NCBI GenBank assembly: GCA_043767025.1
Contig: JAYUHK010000154.1
Location: forward strand, 1 to 22,414
From: JAYUHK01 sp043767025
Lineage (GTDB): Bacteria; Bacteroidota; Bacteroidia; Chitinophagales; Saprospiraceae
DNA length: 22,414 nucleotides
Direction: 5' to 3'
A program made the position numbers and the translations under genes. Positions 6,410-13,479 of this stretch are shown here, piece after piece. Each line of letters begins with the position of its first letter. Position 1 is the first letter of the stretch. A model generated the notes under the pieces. The model saw only the letters and a program-made list of their open reading frames with translations, searched no databases and had not been told where the DNA came from.

Positions 6410-7753
6410 ATGTTCAACAAAATACTCATTGCCAATCGGGGCGAAATAGCACTCCGCATCGTGCGCACTTGTAAAGAAATGGGCATCAAAACGGTTGCAG
6501 TTTATTCTACTGCCGATAGAGAAAGCCTGCACGTCCGCTTTGCCGACGAAGCGGTTTGCATAGGTCCGCCGAAGTCCTCCGAGTCCTATCTCAATATCCC
6601 GCGCATCATGGCGGCGGTCGAAATCACCAACGCAGACGCCGTTCACCCGGGCTACGGTTTTTTGTCCGAGAATGCCGACTTCGCAGAAGTTTGTACCGAA
6701 TACGGTATCAAATTTATCGGTCCTACCCCGTCACAAATCAGGAAAATGGGCGATAAAATTACCGCCAAAGAAACGATGATAAAAGCGGGAGTTCCCGTTA
6801 TCCCCGGCTCCGAAGGACTGATAAAAGATGTAAAAATGGGCATCAAAAATGCCAAAGAAATCGGCTATCCCGTCATCATCAAAGCGACAGCAGGCGGCGG
6901 CGGCAAAGGCATGAGAATCATCTGGGAAGAAAAAGATTTCGAAGCCAACTGGGACAATGCCCGCAAAGAAGCCAAAGCGTCTTTCGGCAACGACGGTATC
7001 TACATGGAAAAATACATCGAAGAACCGCGCCACATCGAGATACAAGTCGCCGGCGACCAGTTCGGTAAAGCCTGCCACCTCTCGGAGCGCGACTGCTCGA
7101 TCCAGCGAAGACATCAGAAGCTGGTAGAAGAAGCACCATCGCCATTTTTGGACGAAGAGCTGCGCGACAGAATGGGCGAAGCCGCCATAAAAGCCTGCAA
7201 CGCCATCAAATATGAAGGCGTAGGAACGGTAGAATTTTTGGTAGATAAATACAAAAATTTCTATTTTATGGAAATGAATACACGGATTCAGGTGGAACAC
7301 ACTGTGACTGAAGAAGTGATTGACTTCGACCTTATCAAAGAACAAATTAAAATTGCCGCAGGCGAACATATTTCGGGAAAAAATTACTACCCTATGTTGC
7401 ACGCAATGGAATGTCGCATCAACGCCGAAGACCCGTTCAACGATTTTCGTCCGAGTCCGGGAAAAATCACCTCTTTTCACAGCCCCAAAGGTCACGGAGT
7501 TCGCGTAGATACGCACGTTTATGCTGGCTACACCGTGCCGCCGTTCTATGACTCGATGATAGCCAAGCTCATCTGTCGGGCGCGCACGCGGGAAGAATGT
7601 ATCACAAAAATGGAACGTGCGCTGGACGAATTTGTAGTGGAAGGCATCAAAACTACGATTCCATTCCACCAAAAACTGATGAAAAATGCTGATTTTCGGT
7701 CAGGAAATTTCAATACCAGCTTTCTCAACACTTGGGATTGGGGCGCGAAATAA
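6410..7753 (+). CDS. accC: Acetyl-CoA carboxylase, biotin carboxylase subunit
   Basis: Uses ATP and bicarbonate to carboxylate the biotin on AccB. The 447 residues match E. coli AccC in length. Seen: the N-terminal biotin-carboxylase domain opening with KILIANRGEIALRI (residues 4-17), the HPGYGFLSEN motif (79-88), the ATP-grasp glycine loop AGGGGKGMR (161-169), and the active-site stretch EMNTRIQVEHTVTEE (288-302), with the metal-binding Glu288 and catalytic Arg292. The C-terminal domain includes RINAEDP (336-342). Nothing essential appears to be missing. Its TAA stop (7751-7753) is the first three bases of an inverted R1 copy, the same arrangement as at fabH. Confidence 0.96.
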   Translation: MFNKILIANRGEIALRIVRTCKEMGIKTVAVYSTADRESLHVRFADEAVCIGPPKSSESYLNIPRIMAAVEITNADAVHPGYGFLSENADFAEVCTEYGIKFIGPTPSQIRKMGDKITAKETMIKAGVPVIPGSEGLIKDVKMGIKNAKEIGYPVIIKATAGGGGKGMRIIWEEKDFEANWDNARKEAKASFGNDGIYMEKYIEEPRHIEIQVAGDQFGKACHLSERDCSIQRRHQKLVEEAPSPFLDEELRDRMGEAAIKACNAIKYEGVGTVEFLVDKYKNFYFMEMNTRIQVEHTVTEEVIDFDLIKEQIKIAAGEHISGKNYYPMLHAMECRINAEDPFNDFRPSPGKITSFHSPKGHGVRVDTHVYAGYTVPPFYDSMIAKLICRARTREECITKMERALDEFVVEGIKTTIPFHQKLMKNADFRSGNFNTSFLNTWDWGAK

Positions 7754-7915
7754 GGAATGAAGAGAAAATAAGTGACTGAATATTGTCACGCAGAATTTTG
7801 GGTCAAAACAAGGCAGATTTGAGGCGCAATGCCTTTGCATTGTAACGAAAATCTAACGCAGTTTTGGCGCAAAAGACAAGTGAGAATACAGTCTTTTATT
7901 TTGGACGCGTTCCTA
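7751..7915 (-). repeat. R1 repeat, full copy in - orientation
   Basis: A 165-bp copy opposite in orientation to that at 2839-3002. It starts TAAGGAATGAAG at the accC stop and ends ACGCGTTCCTA. The apex is the perfect hairpin CAATGC-AAAG-GCATTG (about 7829-7844), flanked by long arms that pair with one another. TA bounds both ends. With the other full copy it brackets efp, the cytosine methylase system and accB-accC. Confidence 0.8.
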
Positions 7916-7945
7916 ATACAAATAGCTCGCTAAACAGTCAAAAAA

Positions 7946-8536
7946 ATGTCACAAATATCCATTAATTATACGGTTTTTGACAGCTTTCCGACGGTCGAAA
8001 CCGAAAGATTGTTGCTCCGCAAGTTGGATATTTCGGACTGCAAAATGCTTTTTGAGTTGCGCAGCAATCCGCAAGTAATGAAATATTTAGATGCCGCCAA
8101 ACCCCAAAACGAAGCAGCGTTGGAAATTTTTTGCGAAAATATAGCGAAGTCGTGGGCAGAAAAAAACGGCATTTATTGGATCATCGAACACAAGGCGGAG
8201 GCAAAAGCCATCGGTAATTTCTCGTTTTGGCGCATAGACCACCCGCATTGTCGCGCTGAAATCGGCTACGCAATGCTGCCCAAATACTGGGGACGAGGCA
8301 TTATGTCCGAAGTTTTGGACACGTTGCTGCCTTTCGGTTTTTCTAAAATGCAACTGCACAGCGTGGAGGCAAACGTCAATCCAGACAACCAACTATCCAA
8401 TCGTTTGCTGCTCAAACATGGCTTTCAGAAGGAAGCCTACTTTCGAGAAAATTATCTTTTCGACGGAAAATTTTTGGACAGCGAAATATATTGCTTGCTC
8501 GAAAAAGATTTTATGCCGACCGCTCGCAAATATTAG
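7946..8536 (+). CDS. GNAT N-acetyltransferase, RimJ/RimL type
   Basis: A 196-residue acetyl-CoA-dependent acetyltransferase resembling the RimJ/RimL/YdaF group, which acetylates protein N termini or small amines; the substrate is not predictable. Seen: the typical opening ETERLLLRKLDISD (residues 18-31), a central sheet with IGNFSFWRID (about 90-99), the acetyl-CoA loop PKYWGRGIMSEV (about 112-123), and the C-terminal ANVNPDNQLSNRLLLKHGF (about 140-158). The protein looks intact. Its last 135 coding bases (8394-8528) recur at 10584-10718, beyond the EcoRI-like island. The two copies differ in what follows: here ...TARKY then stop, there ...TARSTNFL then stop. This copy's extreme 3' end may therefore have been rewritten at the insertion junction. 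Confidence 0.88.
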   Translation: MSQISINYTVFDSFPTVETERLLLRKLDISDCKMLFELRSNPQVMKYLDAAKPQNEAALEIFCENIAKSWAEKNGIYWIIEHKAEAKAIGNFSFWRIDHPHCRAEIGYAMLPKYWGRGIMSEVLDTLLPFGFSKMQLHSVEANVNPDNQLSNRLLLKHGFQKEAYFRENYLFDGKFLDSEIYCLLEKDFMPTARKY

Positions 8537-8553
8537 AGCGTGTAAAAATAAGC

Positions 8554-8640
8554 AAGTTCATGCACTTAAATAGATGACATTTATTATTCGACATAATTCA
8601 TTGATTTTCAATAGTTTATGATGACTCAAAATTAAAAACT
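8554..8640 (+). repeat. R2 repeat, copy 2
   Basis: An 87-bp match to 13303-13389 with about three differences and no gaps. It starts AAGTTCATGCACTTAAATAG and ends in an A-rich AAAAACT tract. The inner hairpin CATAATTCATTGA / TCAATAGTTTATG is at 8592-8620. It lies between the GNAT stop and the EcoRI-like methylase, at the left edge of the inserted island. Confidence 0.8.
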
Positions 8641-8769
8641 CAAAACTCAAAACTAAGTACTAAAAACTACTTAAATCTTATAATTGAGAAAAGCAACTTT
8701 GTAGCCGAAAGAGGGCTAAATAACATAAATAAAACTCCTAAATTTATGATTTAATGAATACATAAGACG

Positions 8770-9765
8770 ATGATTGCAGAAAAAACACTGAACCAAACAC
8801 TACACATAGCAAAATTTTCAAAGAAAGACGAGTTTTATACCCAACTTTCAGATATAGAAAGCGAATTGAAACATTACCAAGAACACTTCAAAAATAAGGT
8901 AGTTTTTTGTAATTGTGATGACCCCCGAAACAGTAATTTTTTTAATTATTTTGCTTGTAATTTTGAAAATTTAGGGTTAAAAAAATTACTAACAACTTGC
9001 TATAAAAATCAAGAAAAAGATTTGTTCATTCAAGAAGAATCTGAAAATGCAGTATTTCTTGAATACACAGGCGATAGAAATGGAAATAAAGTCCCTGATG
9101 CAGAAGAAATTGGTATCAAACCTCTCAAAGGAAATGGTGATTTTCGTAGTCAAGAAACTATTGAACTTTTGAAACAATCTGATATTATTGTTACCAATCC
9201 ACCTTTTTCATTATTTAGGGAATACGTTGAGCAATTAGTAAAATACCAAAAAAAGTTTCTGATTATTGGTAATATTAATGCGATAACCTACAAGGAAATC
9301 TTTAAATTAATCAAAGAAAACAAGGCTTGGTTAGGTGTGAATATGGGTAGAGGTATTTCAGGTTTTATAGTTCCCGACCACTACGAACTTTATGGAACGG
9401 AGGCTCGTGTTGATAGTTCAGGTGATAGAATAATTTCACCAAATAATTGTTTGTGGCTAACAAATTTAGATACGTCTAAACGACACGAGGATATAGTTCT
9501 TTCAAAAACTTATTACGGTAACGAAAGTGAATATCCTAAGTTTGATAATTACGATGCAATTAATGTGAACAAGACCAAAGATATACCTATGGACTATAAA
9601 GGCACTATGGGCGTTCCAATTACTTTTTTACATAAATTCAATCCTGAACAATTTGAATTAGTGAAATTTAGAAAAGGAAATGATGACAAGGATTTATCAA
9701 TCAAGGGCAAATGTCCATATTTCAGAATTTTAATTAAGAATAAAAGATTACAGCATAATAAATGA
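8770..9765 (+). CDS. EcoRI-like adenine-specific DNA methyltransferase
   Basis: Predicted to methylate adenine within GAATTC and so protect host DNA from the endonuclease encoded next. The 331 residues are close to M.EcoRI in length (326 in E. coli). The N-terminal region strongly recalls M.EcoRI: KKDEFYTQLSDIESEL (residues 18-33), KVVFCNCDDPRNSNFF (44-59) and LGLKKLLTTCYKNQ. The catalytic motif of N6-adenine methylases is NPPF at about 142-145, followed by SLFREYVEQL. The last bases overlap the endonuclease start by four (ATGA, 9762-9765). In the classical EcoRI plasmid system the endonuclease gene comes first; here the order is reversed, so methylase is translated first. No controller (C) gene is seen. 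An element resembling a -7 box (CAACTTTG, 8694-8701) precedes it but departs from consensus. Confidence 0.92.
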   Translation: MIAEKTLNQTLHIAKFSKKDEFYTQLSDIESELKHYQEHFKNKVVFCNCDDPRNSNFFNYFACNFENLGLKKLLTTCYKNQEKDLFIQEESENAVFLEYTGDRNGNKVPDAEEIGIKPLKGNGDFRSQETIELLKQSDIIVTNPPFSLFREYVEQLVKYQKKFLIIGNINAITYKEIFKLIKENKAWLGVNMGRGISGFIVPDHYELYGTEARVDSSGDRIISPNNCLWLTNLDTSKRHEDIVLSKTYYGNESEYPKFDNYDAINVNKTKDIPMDYKGTMGVPITFLHKFNPEQFELVKFRKGNDDKDLSIKGKCPYFRILIKNKRLQHNK

Positions 9766-10568
9766 AGAAAAAGCAAACTGATCGACTAAGTGCAGAAAAA
9801 ATAAGAGGACAAGGACCAAAAGAAATATTCGGTGAGCACGCTCAAAAGCACGATATATCGGTAAATGATTTTTCAAAAGTCGTCTTTGAAACCTTAAAAA
9901 AAGATTTTTCTAATCTTGAGTTTCGTTTCAGAGATAGCATTGAAAAAAAGGAAATTAATGAAAAACTCAATTCTGTTGATTCAAGATTAGGAGTAACAAT
10001 ATTTGTTGCAAAAGCATCAATAAAACCTGACGGTGGGATTATAGAAGTCAAAGATAAAGATGGAAAATGGCGTATTGTTTTAGTCTGTGAAGCCAAACAT
10101 CAAGGAAAGGACATTGAAAATATCGGAAAAGGAATCTTGGTTGGCAAAAATAATAACCAAGAGTTAATGGTAGCAGGAAATGCGATTGAGCGTTCCCACA
10201 AGAACATCAATGAAATAAGAAATCTAATGATTGATGAAAAGCATTTTCCTTATATTTTGTTTTTGCAAGGTTCAAATTTTCTTACTGAACCAATAACAGC
10301 AACAAAACCCGATGGAACGGAAGTCATTTTGAAACACGATGCAGGTTCTTTAAATAGAATTGACAGATTGACCGCTTCGAATTATAGTTTGCCCATCAAT
10401 CAGAATAGTTGTGAGAATATATTTATCTCTATTGACGGAAAATCTGTCATGTTACAAGCAGTATCTATTTACACAAAACCTACAGAATGGTCTATCGAAG
10501 AGATGTTGCCAATAATGATAGAGGTTTCAAAAACTTCACTAAAAATCCTCGGACTAACACAAAGATAA
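9762..10568 (+). CDS. EcoRI-like type II restriction endonuclease
   Basis: Predicted homodimeric endonuclease cutting GAATTC. The 268 residues compare with 277 for EcoRI, and the resemblance runs over the whole length. The EcoRI catalytic set is visible: Asp in SIKPDGGIIEVKD (EcoRI Asp91), then Glu and Lys in VLVCEAKHQGKDIEN (EcoRI Glu111 and Lys113). The sequence-reading segment is nearly unchanged: MVAGNAIERSHKNINEI, corresponding to the EcoRI extended chain with Asn141, Ala142, Glu144 and Arg145. Further matches are FPYILFLQGSNFLTEP and RIDRLTASNYSLPIN near the C terminus. The same specificity is therefore likely, though not proved. No interruption is seen. It is translationally coupled to the methylase by a four-base overlap. 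The stop is only 15 bp before the duplicated GNAT fragment. Confidence 0.94.
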   Translation: MKKKQTDRLSAEKIRGQGPKEIFGEHAQKHDISVNDFSKVVFETLKKDFSNLEFRFRDSIEKKEINEKLNSVDSRLGVTIFVAKASIKPDGGIIEVKDKDGKWRIVLVCEAKHQGKDIENIGKGILVGKNNNQELMVAGNAIERSHKNINEIRNLMIDEKHFPYILFLQGSNFLTEPITATKPDGTEVILKHDAGSLNRIDRLTASNYSLPINQNSCENIFISIDGKSVMLQAVSIYTKPTEWSIEEMLPIMIEVSKTSLKILGLTQR

Positions 10569-10583
10569 ATAAAAAAATATACT

Positions 10584-10735
10584 TATCCAATCGCTTGCTA
10601 CTCAAACATGGCTTTCAGAAAGAAGCCTACTTCCGAGAAAATTATCTTTTCGACGGAAAATTTTTGGACAGCGAAATATATTGCTTGCTCGAAAAAGATT
10701 TTACGCCGACCGCTCGCAGCACAAATTTTTTGTAA
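10584..10735 (+). pseudogene. Duplicated 3' fragment of the GNAT gene
   Basis: The 135 bases 10584-10718 align without gaps to 8394-8528, the end of the intact GNAT gene, with five differences, all transitions. Four are silent third-codon changes (CGT/CGC, CTG/CTA, AAG/AAA, TTT/TTC); the fifth changes Met to Thr. The frame stays open to a TAA at 10733-10735, giving a different last few residues (RSTNFL instead of RKY). There is no start codon of its own: an open frame enters from inside the endonuclease gene, but this is not a credible gene. It is the right-hand scar of the restriction-modification insertion. Its ending may be the original one, because it leads straight into the ABC transporter gene. 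Confidence 0.85.
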
Positions 10736-10740
10736 CTTTA
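10733..10740 (+). promoter_or_regulatory. Possible -7 element for the ABC transporter gene
   Basis: TAACTTTA differs from TAnnTTTG only in the last base. It sits 20 bp before the transporter ATG and is preceded by a T-rich run. That leaves a short leader. It overlaps the stop codon of the GNAT fragment. Confidence 0.25.
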
Positions 10741-10759
10741 CGGGGCGAAAACAAAATTA

Positions 10760-12568
10760 ATGAAAAAACTTCTTCGTCTAATCCTCAACTATCGCCGCAA
10801 CGTGTTGCTCAATATTTTGAGTAATATTTTGACGGCTTTGTTCACAGTCATCAGTGTTTCCGCGCTTATTCCGTTTCTCCAAATTTTATTTGACAAAACA
10901 CCCGTCGTAGCCGAAAAGCCAAATTGGACGTGGGCGACCGACTCCGTCGGAAAATTTGCCAATTATTATTTCGGTCATTTGATACAACAATTCGGGAAAG
11001 AAACGGCTTTGAGCTTCGTTTGTATCGCTATTATGGTCATCTTTTTTCTCAAAAATCTTTTCAGGTATCTGTCGCTCTACTTTATGTCACCCGTCAGAAA
11101 CGGCGTGGTACGGGATTTGCGCCAATTATTATTTGCTAAAATAATGTCTTTGCCACTTTCTTATTTTTCAGAGGAACGAAAAGGTGACCTCATGTCGCGC
11201 ATCACCGCCGACGTGCAGGAAGTCGAATGGAGTATTTTGAATGTCTTGGAGATTACATTTCGCGAACCTTTTGTGATGCTCGGCAGCCTATTTTTTATGT
11301 TGGCGGTCAGCCCGTCGCTCACAGGATTTGTTTTTTTACTTATTATTTTTATCGCCGTTATCATTGGGCGAATCGGAAAAACGCTCAAACACAACTCTGG
11401 CGAAGCCCAGAAACAGTTGGGCAATCTGGTGTCAAGGGTAGAAGAATCGCTTTCGGGACTCCGAATTATCAAAGGTTTCAATGCCGAAAAGTTCCAATCC
11501 GAGCGTTTTTTGACCGAAAATAACCAATACCGCTCGCTGTTGATAAAAATTCTTCGCCGCCGCGACCTGTCCTCACCGCTTTCCGAATTTTTGGGAATCG
11601 CCGTTTTTTCGCTGCTTTTGTGGTACGGCTCGCACCAAGTTTTGTCCAATCAAGTCGCTGCCGAAACGTTTTTTGCCTTCCTTTTTGCTTTTTACAACGT
11701 CATTGACCCCGCCAAATCTTTTTCCAACGCTTACTACAATATCCAAAAAGGGCGAGCATCATTGGAGCGGATTGAGCAGATTTTAGATGCAGATTTGCGC
11801 ATTTACGATGCTCCGAATGCCGAGAATATTCGACATTTTCAACATTCGATTGACTATAAAAATATATTTTTTCAGTATAAAACAGATGAAAAACAGACGC
11901 TGACAGATATTAATTTTTCTATTCCTTGTGGCAAAACGGTTGCTTTGGTCGGCTCTTCGGGTGCTGGAAAATCCACTTTGGCGGACTTATTGCCCCGCTT
12001 TTACGACTTGGAGCAAGGCGAAATTTTGATTGACGGCAAAAATATCAAACAATTTACTATCCAATCGCTGCGAAGTTTGATGGGCATTGTGTCGCAAGAA
12101 GCGGTACTTTTCAACGATACGATTTTCAATAATATTGCCTTCGGAATGGAAAATGCGACGCTCGAAGCCGTCCAACACGCTGCAAGAATCGCCAACGCGC
12201 ACGATTTTATTGAGAATACGGAGCTTGGCTACCAGACCAATATCGGCGATAGGGGTTCAAAATTGAGCGGCGGACAACGCCAACGCCTTACCATTGCGCG
12301 TGCGGTACTCAAAAATCCGCCTATACTGATACTCGATGAGGCGACCTCGGCATTGGATTCGGAGTCCGAAAGGCTCGTGCAAGACGCTATCCTGAAACTA
12401 ATGAAAGATAGAACGTGTTTGATTATTGCGCATCGCCTTTCCACTATCCAGCACGCAGACGAAATAATAGTCGTCCGAGAAGGAGCAATCGTGGAGCGCG
12501 GGACGCACGAAAACTTGCTCGCTCGGCGAGGCGAATACAGCAAATTAGCTGCGCTTCAGAGTATGTAA
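10760..12568 (+). CDS. ABC exporter, MsbA/lipid A type half-transporter
   Basis: A 602-residue half-transporter with a fused membrane domain and ATPase, working as a homodimer in the inner membrane. The membrane domain (about residues 1-340) has hydrophobic segments near 15-45, 84-108, 165-205 and 275-320. The ATPase domain has Walker A GSSGAGKS (398-405), the signature LSGGQRQR (502-509), Walker B ILILDEATS (522-530) with catalytic Glu527, and the switch His558 in IIAHRLST. Length and order match MsbA-like lipid/lipooligosaccharide flippases and multidrug exporters; the cargo cannot be told apart by motifs alone. No msbA partner such as lpxK is adjacent. The DUF983 gene starts 22 bp downstream and probably shares the transcript. 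Confidence 0.9.
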   Translation: MKKLLRLILNYRRNVLLNILSNILTALFTVISVSALIPFLQILFDKTPVVAEKPNWTWATDSVGKFANYYFGHLIQQFGKETALSFVCIAIMVIFFLKNLFRYLSLYFMSPVRNGVVRDLRQLLFAKIMSLPLSYFSEERKGDLMSRITADVQEVEWSILNVLEITFREPFVMLGSLFFMLAVSPSLTGFVFLLIIFIAVIIGRIGKTLKHNSGEAQKQLGNLVSRVEESLSGLRIIKGFNAEKFQSERFLTENNQYRSLLIKILRRRDLSSPLSEFLGIAVFSLLLWYGSHQVLSNQVAAETFFAFLFAFYNVIDPAKSFSNAYYNIQKGRASLERIEQILDADLRIYDAPNAENIRHFQHSIDYKNIFFQYKTDEKQTLTDINFSIPCGKTVALVGSSGAGKSTLADLLPRFYDLEQGEILIDGKNIKQFTIQSLRSLMGIVSQEAVLFNDTIFNNIAFGMENATLEAVQHAARIANAHDFIENTELGYQTNIGDRGSKLSGGQRQRLTIARAVLKNPPILILDEATSALDSESERLVQDAILKLMKDRTCLIIAHRLSTIQHADEIIVVREGAIVERGTHENLLARRGEYSKLAALQSM

Positions 12569-12590
12569 AAATGTCACAAAAAAGCAAAAA

Positions 12591-12977
12591 ATGATTTTTT
12601 CAAAAGGCTCTAAACTGTATGGAATCTTCGGAATGAAATGTCCGCGCTGCCAAGAAGGGAAGATGTTTCAGACCAAACTCCTGTCGTTCAAAGGACTGTT
12701 GGATATGCCCAAAAACTGTCCCGTCTGCGGTCTTGACTTCGAGCCTGAGCCGGGCTTTTATTGGGGTTCGATGTTTATTTCGTACACTTTTTCCTCCATC
12801 GTGCTGCTCACAGCAGGCGCGATTTGTATGATAGGTTTCGATATGGACTTGTACCCAACGTGGGGCGTTTTGGTGATAGTGGCGGTGTTGGGTTTTCTTA
12901 TCAACGCCCGTTTTAGTCGTTCAGTTTGGCTCGCTATTTGGGTCAGTTATGATGCGAATTGGAGGAATAAAAAATAG
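12591..12977 (+). CDS. DUF983 zinc-ribbon membrane protein
   Basis: A 128-residue protein of the DUF983 type; its role is unknown. The N-terminal half has two CxxC pairs forming a likely zinc ribbon: MKCPRCQEG (residues 15-23) and KNCPVCGLDF (about 41-50). Then comes the family stretch EPEPGFYWGSMFISY (about 51-65) and two membrane segments (about 61-82 and 86-106). The C-terminal RFSRSVWLAIWVSYD is also typical. The start at 12591 is 22 bp after the ABC transporter stop, so the two are probably cotranscribed. Confidence 0.85.
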   Translation: MIFSKGSKLYGIFGMKCPRCQEGKMFQTKLLSFKGLLDMPKNCPVCGLDFEPEPGFYWGSMFISYTFSSIVLLTAGAICMIGFDMDLYPTWGVLVIVAVLGFLINARFSRSVWLAIWVSYDANWRNKK

Positions 12978-13003
12978 AAATTTGTTACTTTTATCAAATA
13001 AAT

Positions 13004-13318
13004 ATGGAAAAAATAGTCCAAGAAAATCTGGAACAAATCAAGCAACTTTTTGTAAAATATGGTGCAAAAAAAGCCTATTTGTTTGGAAGTGCAGCAAATA
13101 ATACTTGTCACGACAACAGTGATATTGACTTTTTGTTTCAGTTTCCAACGGAAATGCACTACGAAACCTACGCAAATAATTATTTTGATTTGCTGCACGA
13201 TTTACAAAATTTACTTCAACGTGATGTAGATTTAGTAGCAGAAAAAACTTTACAAAATCCGTATTTACTCGAAAGTATTAATAAAAACAGAATTCAATTA
13301 ATAAGTTCATGCACTTAA
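13004..13318 (+). CDS. Minimal nucleotidyltransferase (MntA-like), orphan
   Basis: A 104-residue minimal nucleotidyltransferase. The diagnostic GSX10DXD motif is exact: GS in LFGSAANN, ten residues, then DID in SDIDFLFQF. A third acidic residue is probably in RDVDLV. In MNT/HEPN toxin-antitoxin pairs such a protein AMPylates the HEPN ribonuclease toxin and silences it. No HEPN partner is present on either side: DUF983 lies upstream and the thiolase downstream. The last codons (SSCT and stop) are encoded by the left end of an R2 repeat, so the original C terminus and anything that followed may have been lost there. Alternatively it is a free-standing nucleotidyltransferase. The gene is more A+T rich than its neighbours. 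A weak TTACTTTT sits 27 bp upstream. Confidence 0.8.
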   Translation: MEKIVQENLEQIKQLFVKYGAKKAYLFGSAANNTCHDNSDIDFLFQFPTEMHYETYANNYFDLLHDLQNLLQRDVDLVAEKTLQNPYLLESINKNRIQLISSCT

Positions 13319-13389
13319 ATAGATGATATTTAATATTCGACATAATTCGTTGATTTTCAATAGTTTATGATGACTCAAAATTAAAAACT
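13303..13389 (+). repeat. R2 repeat, copy 3
   Basis: Matches 8554-8640 over 87 bp without gaps and with about three differences. One of these (A to G in the inner hairpin) keeps the pairing as G-U. The first bases form the last codons and the TAA stop (13316-13318) of the MNT gene. The A-rich end runs into further AAAAACT-type sequence. Confidence 0.8.
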
Positions 13390-13424
13390 AAAAACTTACA
13401 ACTACTTATGAATTTAAGTTCAAG

Positions 13425-13479
13425 TAGTTTTTAGTTACATAATTAACTGATAATCAATTATTTATTCAACTAAAAACTA
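13425..13479. repeat. Inverted and tandem AAAAACT repeats before the thiolase
   Basis: TAGTTTTTAGTT (13425-13436) is exactly complementary to AACTAAAAACTA (13468-13479), allowing a 12-bp stem with a 31-base loop. The right arm continues as a short tandem array of the heptamer AAAAACT up to about 13492. The array ends five bases before the thiolase ATG, so it lies in the immediate translation initiation region. Confidence 0.5.

Larger units (their letters stand above)
8529..10583 (+). mobile_element. Inserted EcoRI-like restriction-modification island
   Basis: This segment holds an R2 repeat, the EcoRI-like methylase and the endonuclease. It is bounded by a 135-bp direct duplication of the GNAT gene end (8394-8528 and 10584-10718, constant offset of 2190 bases). 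It is distinctly A+T rich compared with the GNAT and ABC transporter genes on either side. No integrase or transposase is present. The structure fits insertion with long target duplication, or recombination with a diverged allele carrying the system. The edges are set where the duplication ends. Confidence 0.65.

Noticed and set aside
6731..7672. Minus-strand frame of 313 codons opposite accC
   Set aside because: Shadow frame with skewed, phenylalanine-rich composition; accC on the plus strand is complete and conserved.
10487..10735. 82-codon frame joining the end of the EcoRI-like gene to the GNAT fragment
   Set aside because: It starts inside the endonuclease gene in another frame and only becomes meaningful in the duplicated GNAT segment. 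It is a scar, not a gene.
1725..13389. Idea that R2 is a regulator-binding site for lipid genes, because copies precede fabH and the thiolase
   Set aside because: The copies have opposite orientation relative to those genes, and the third precedes the restriction-modification genes; no consistent distance to the start codons.
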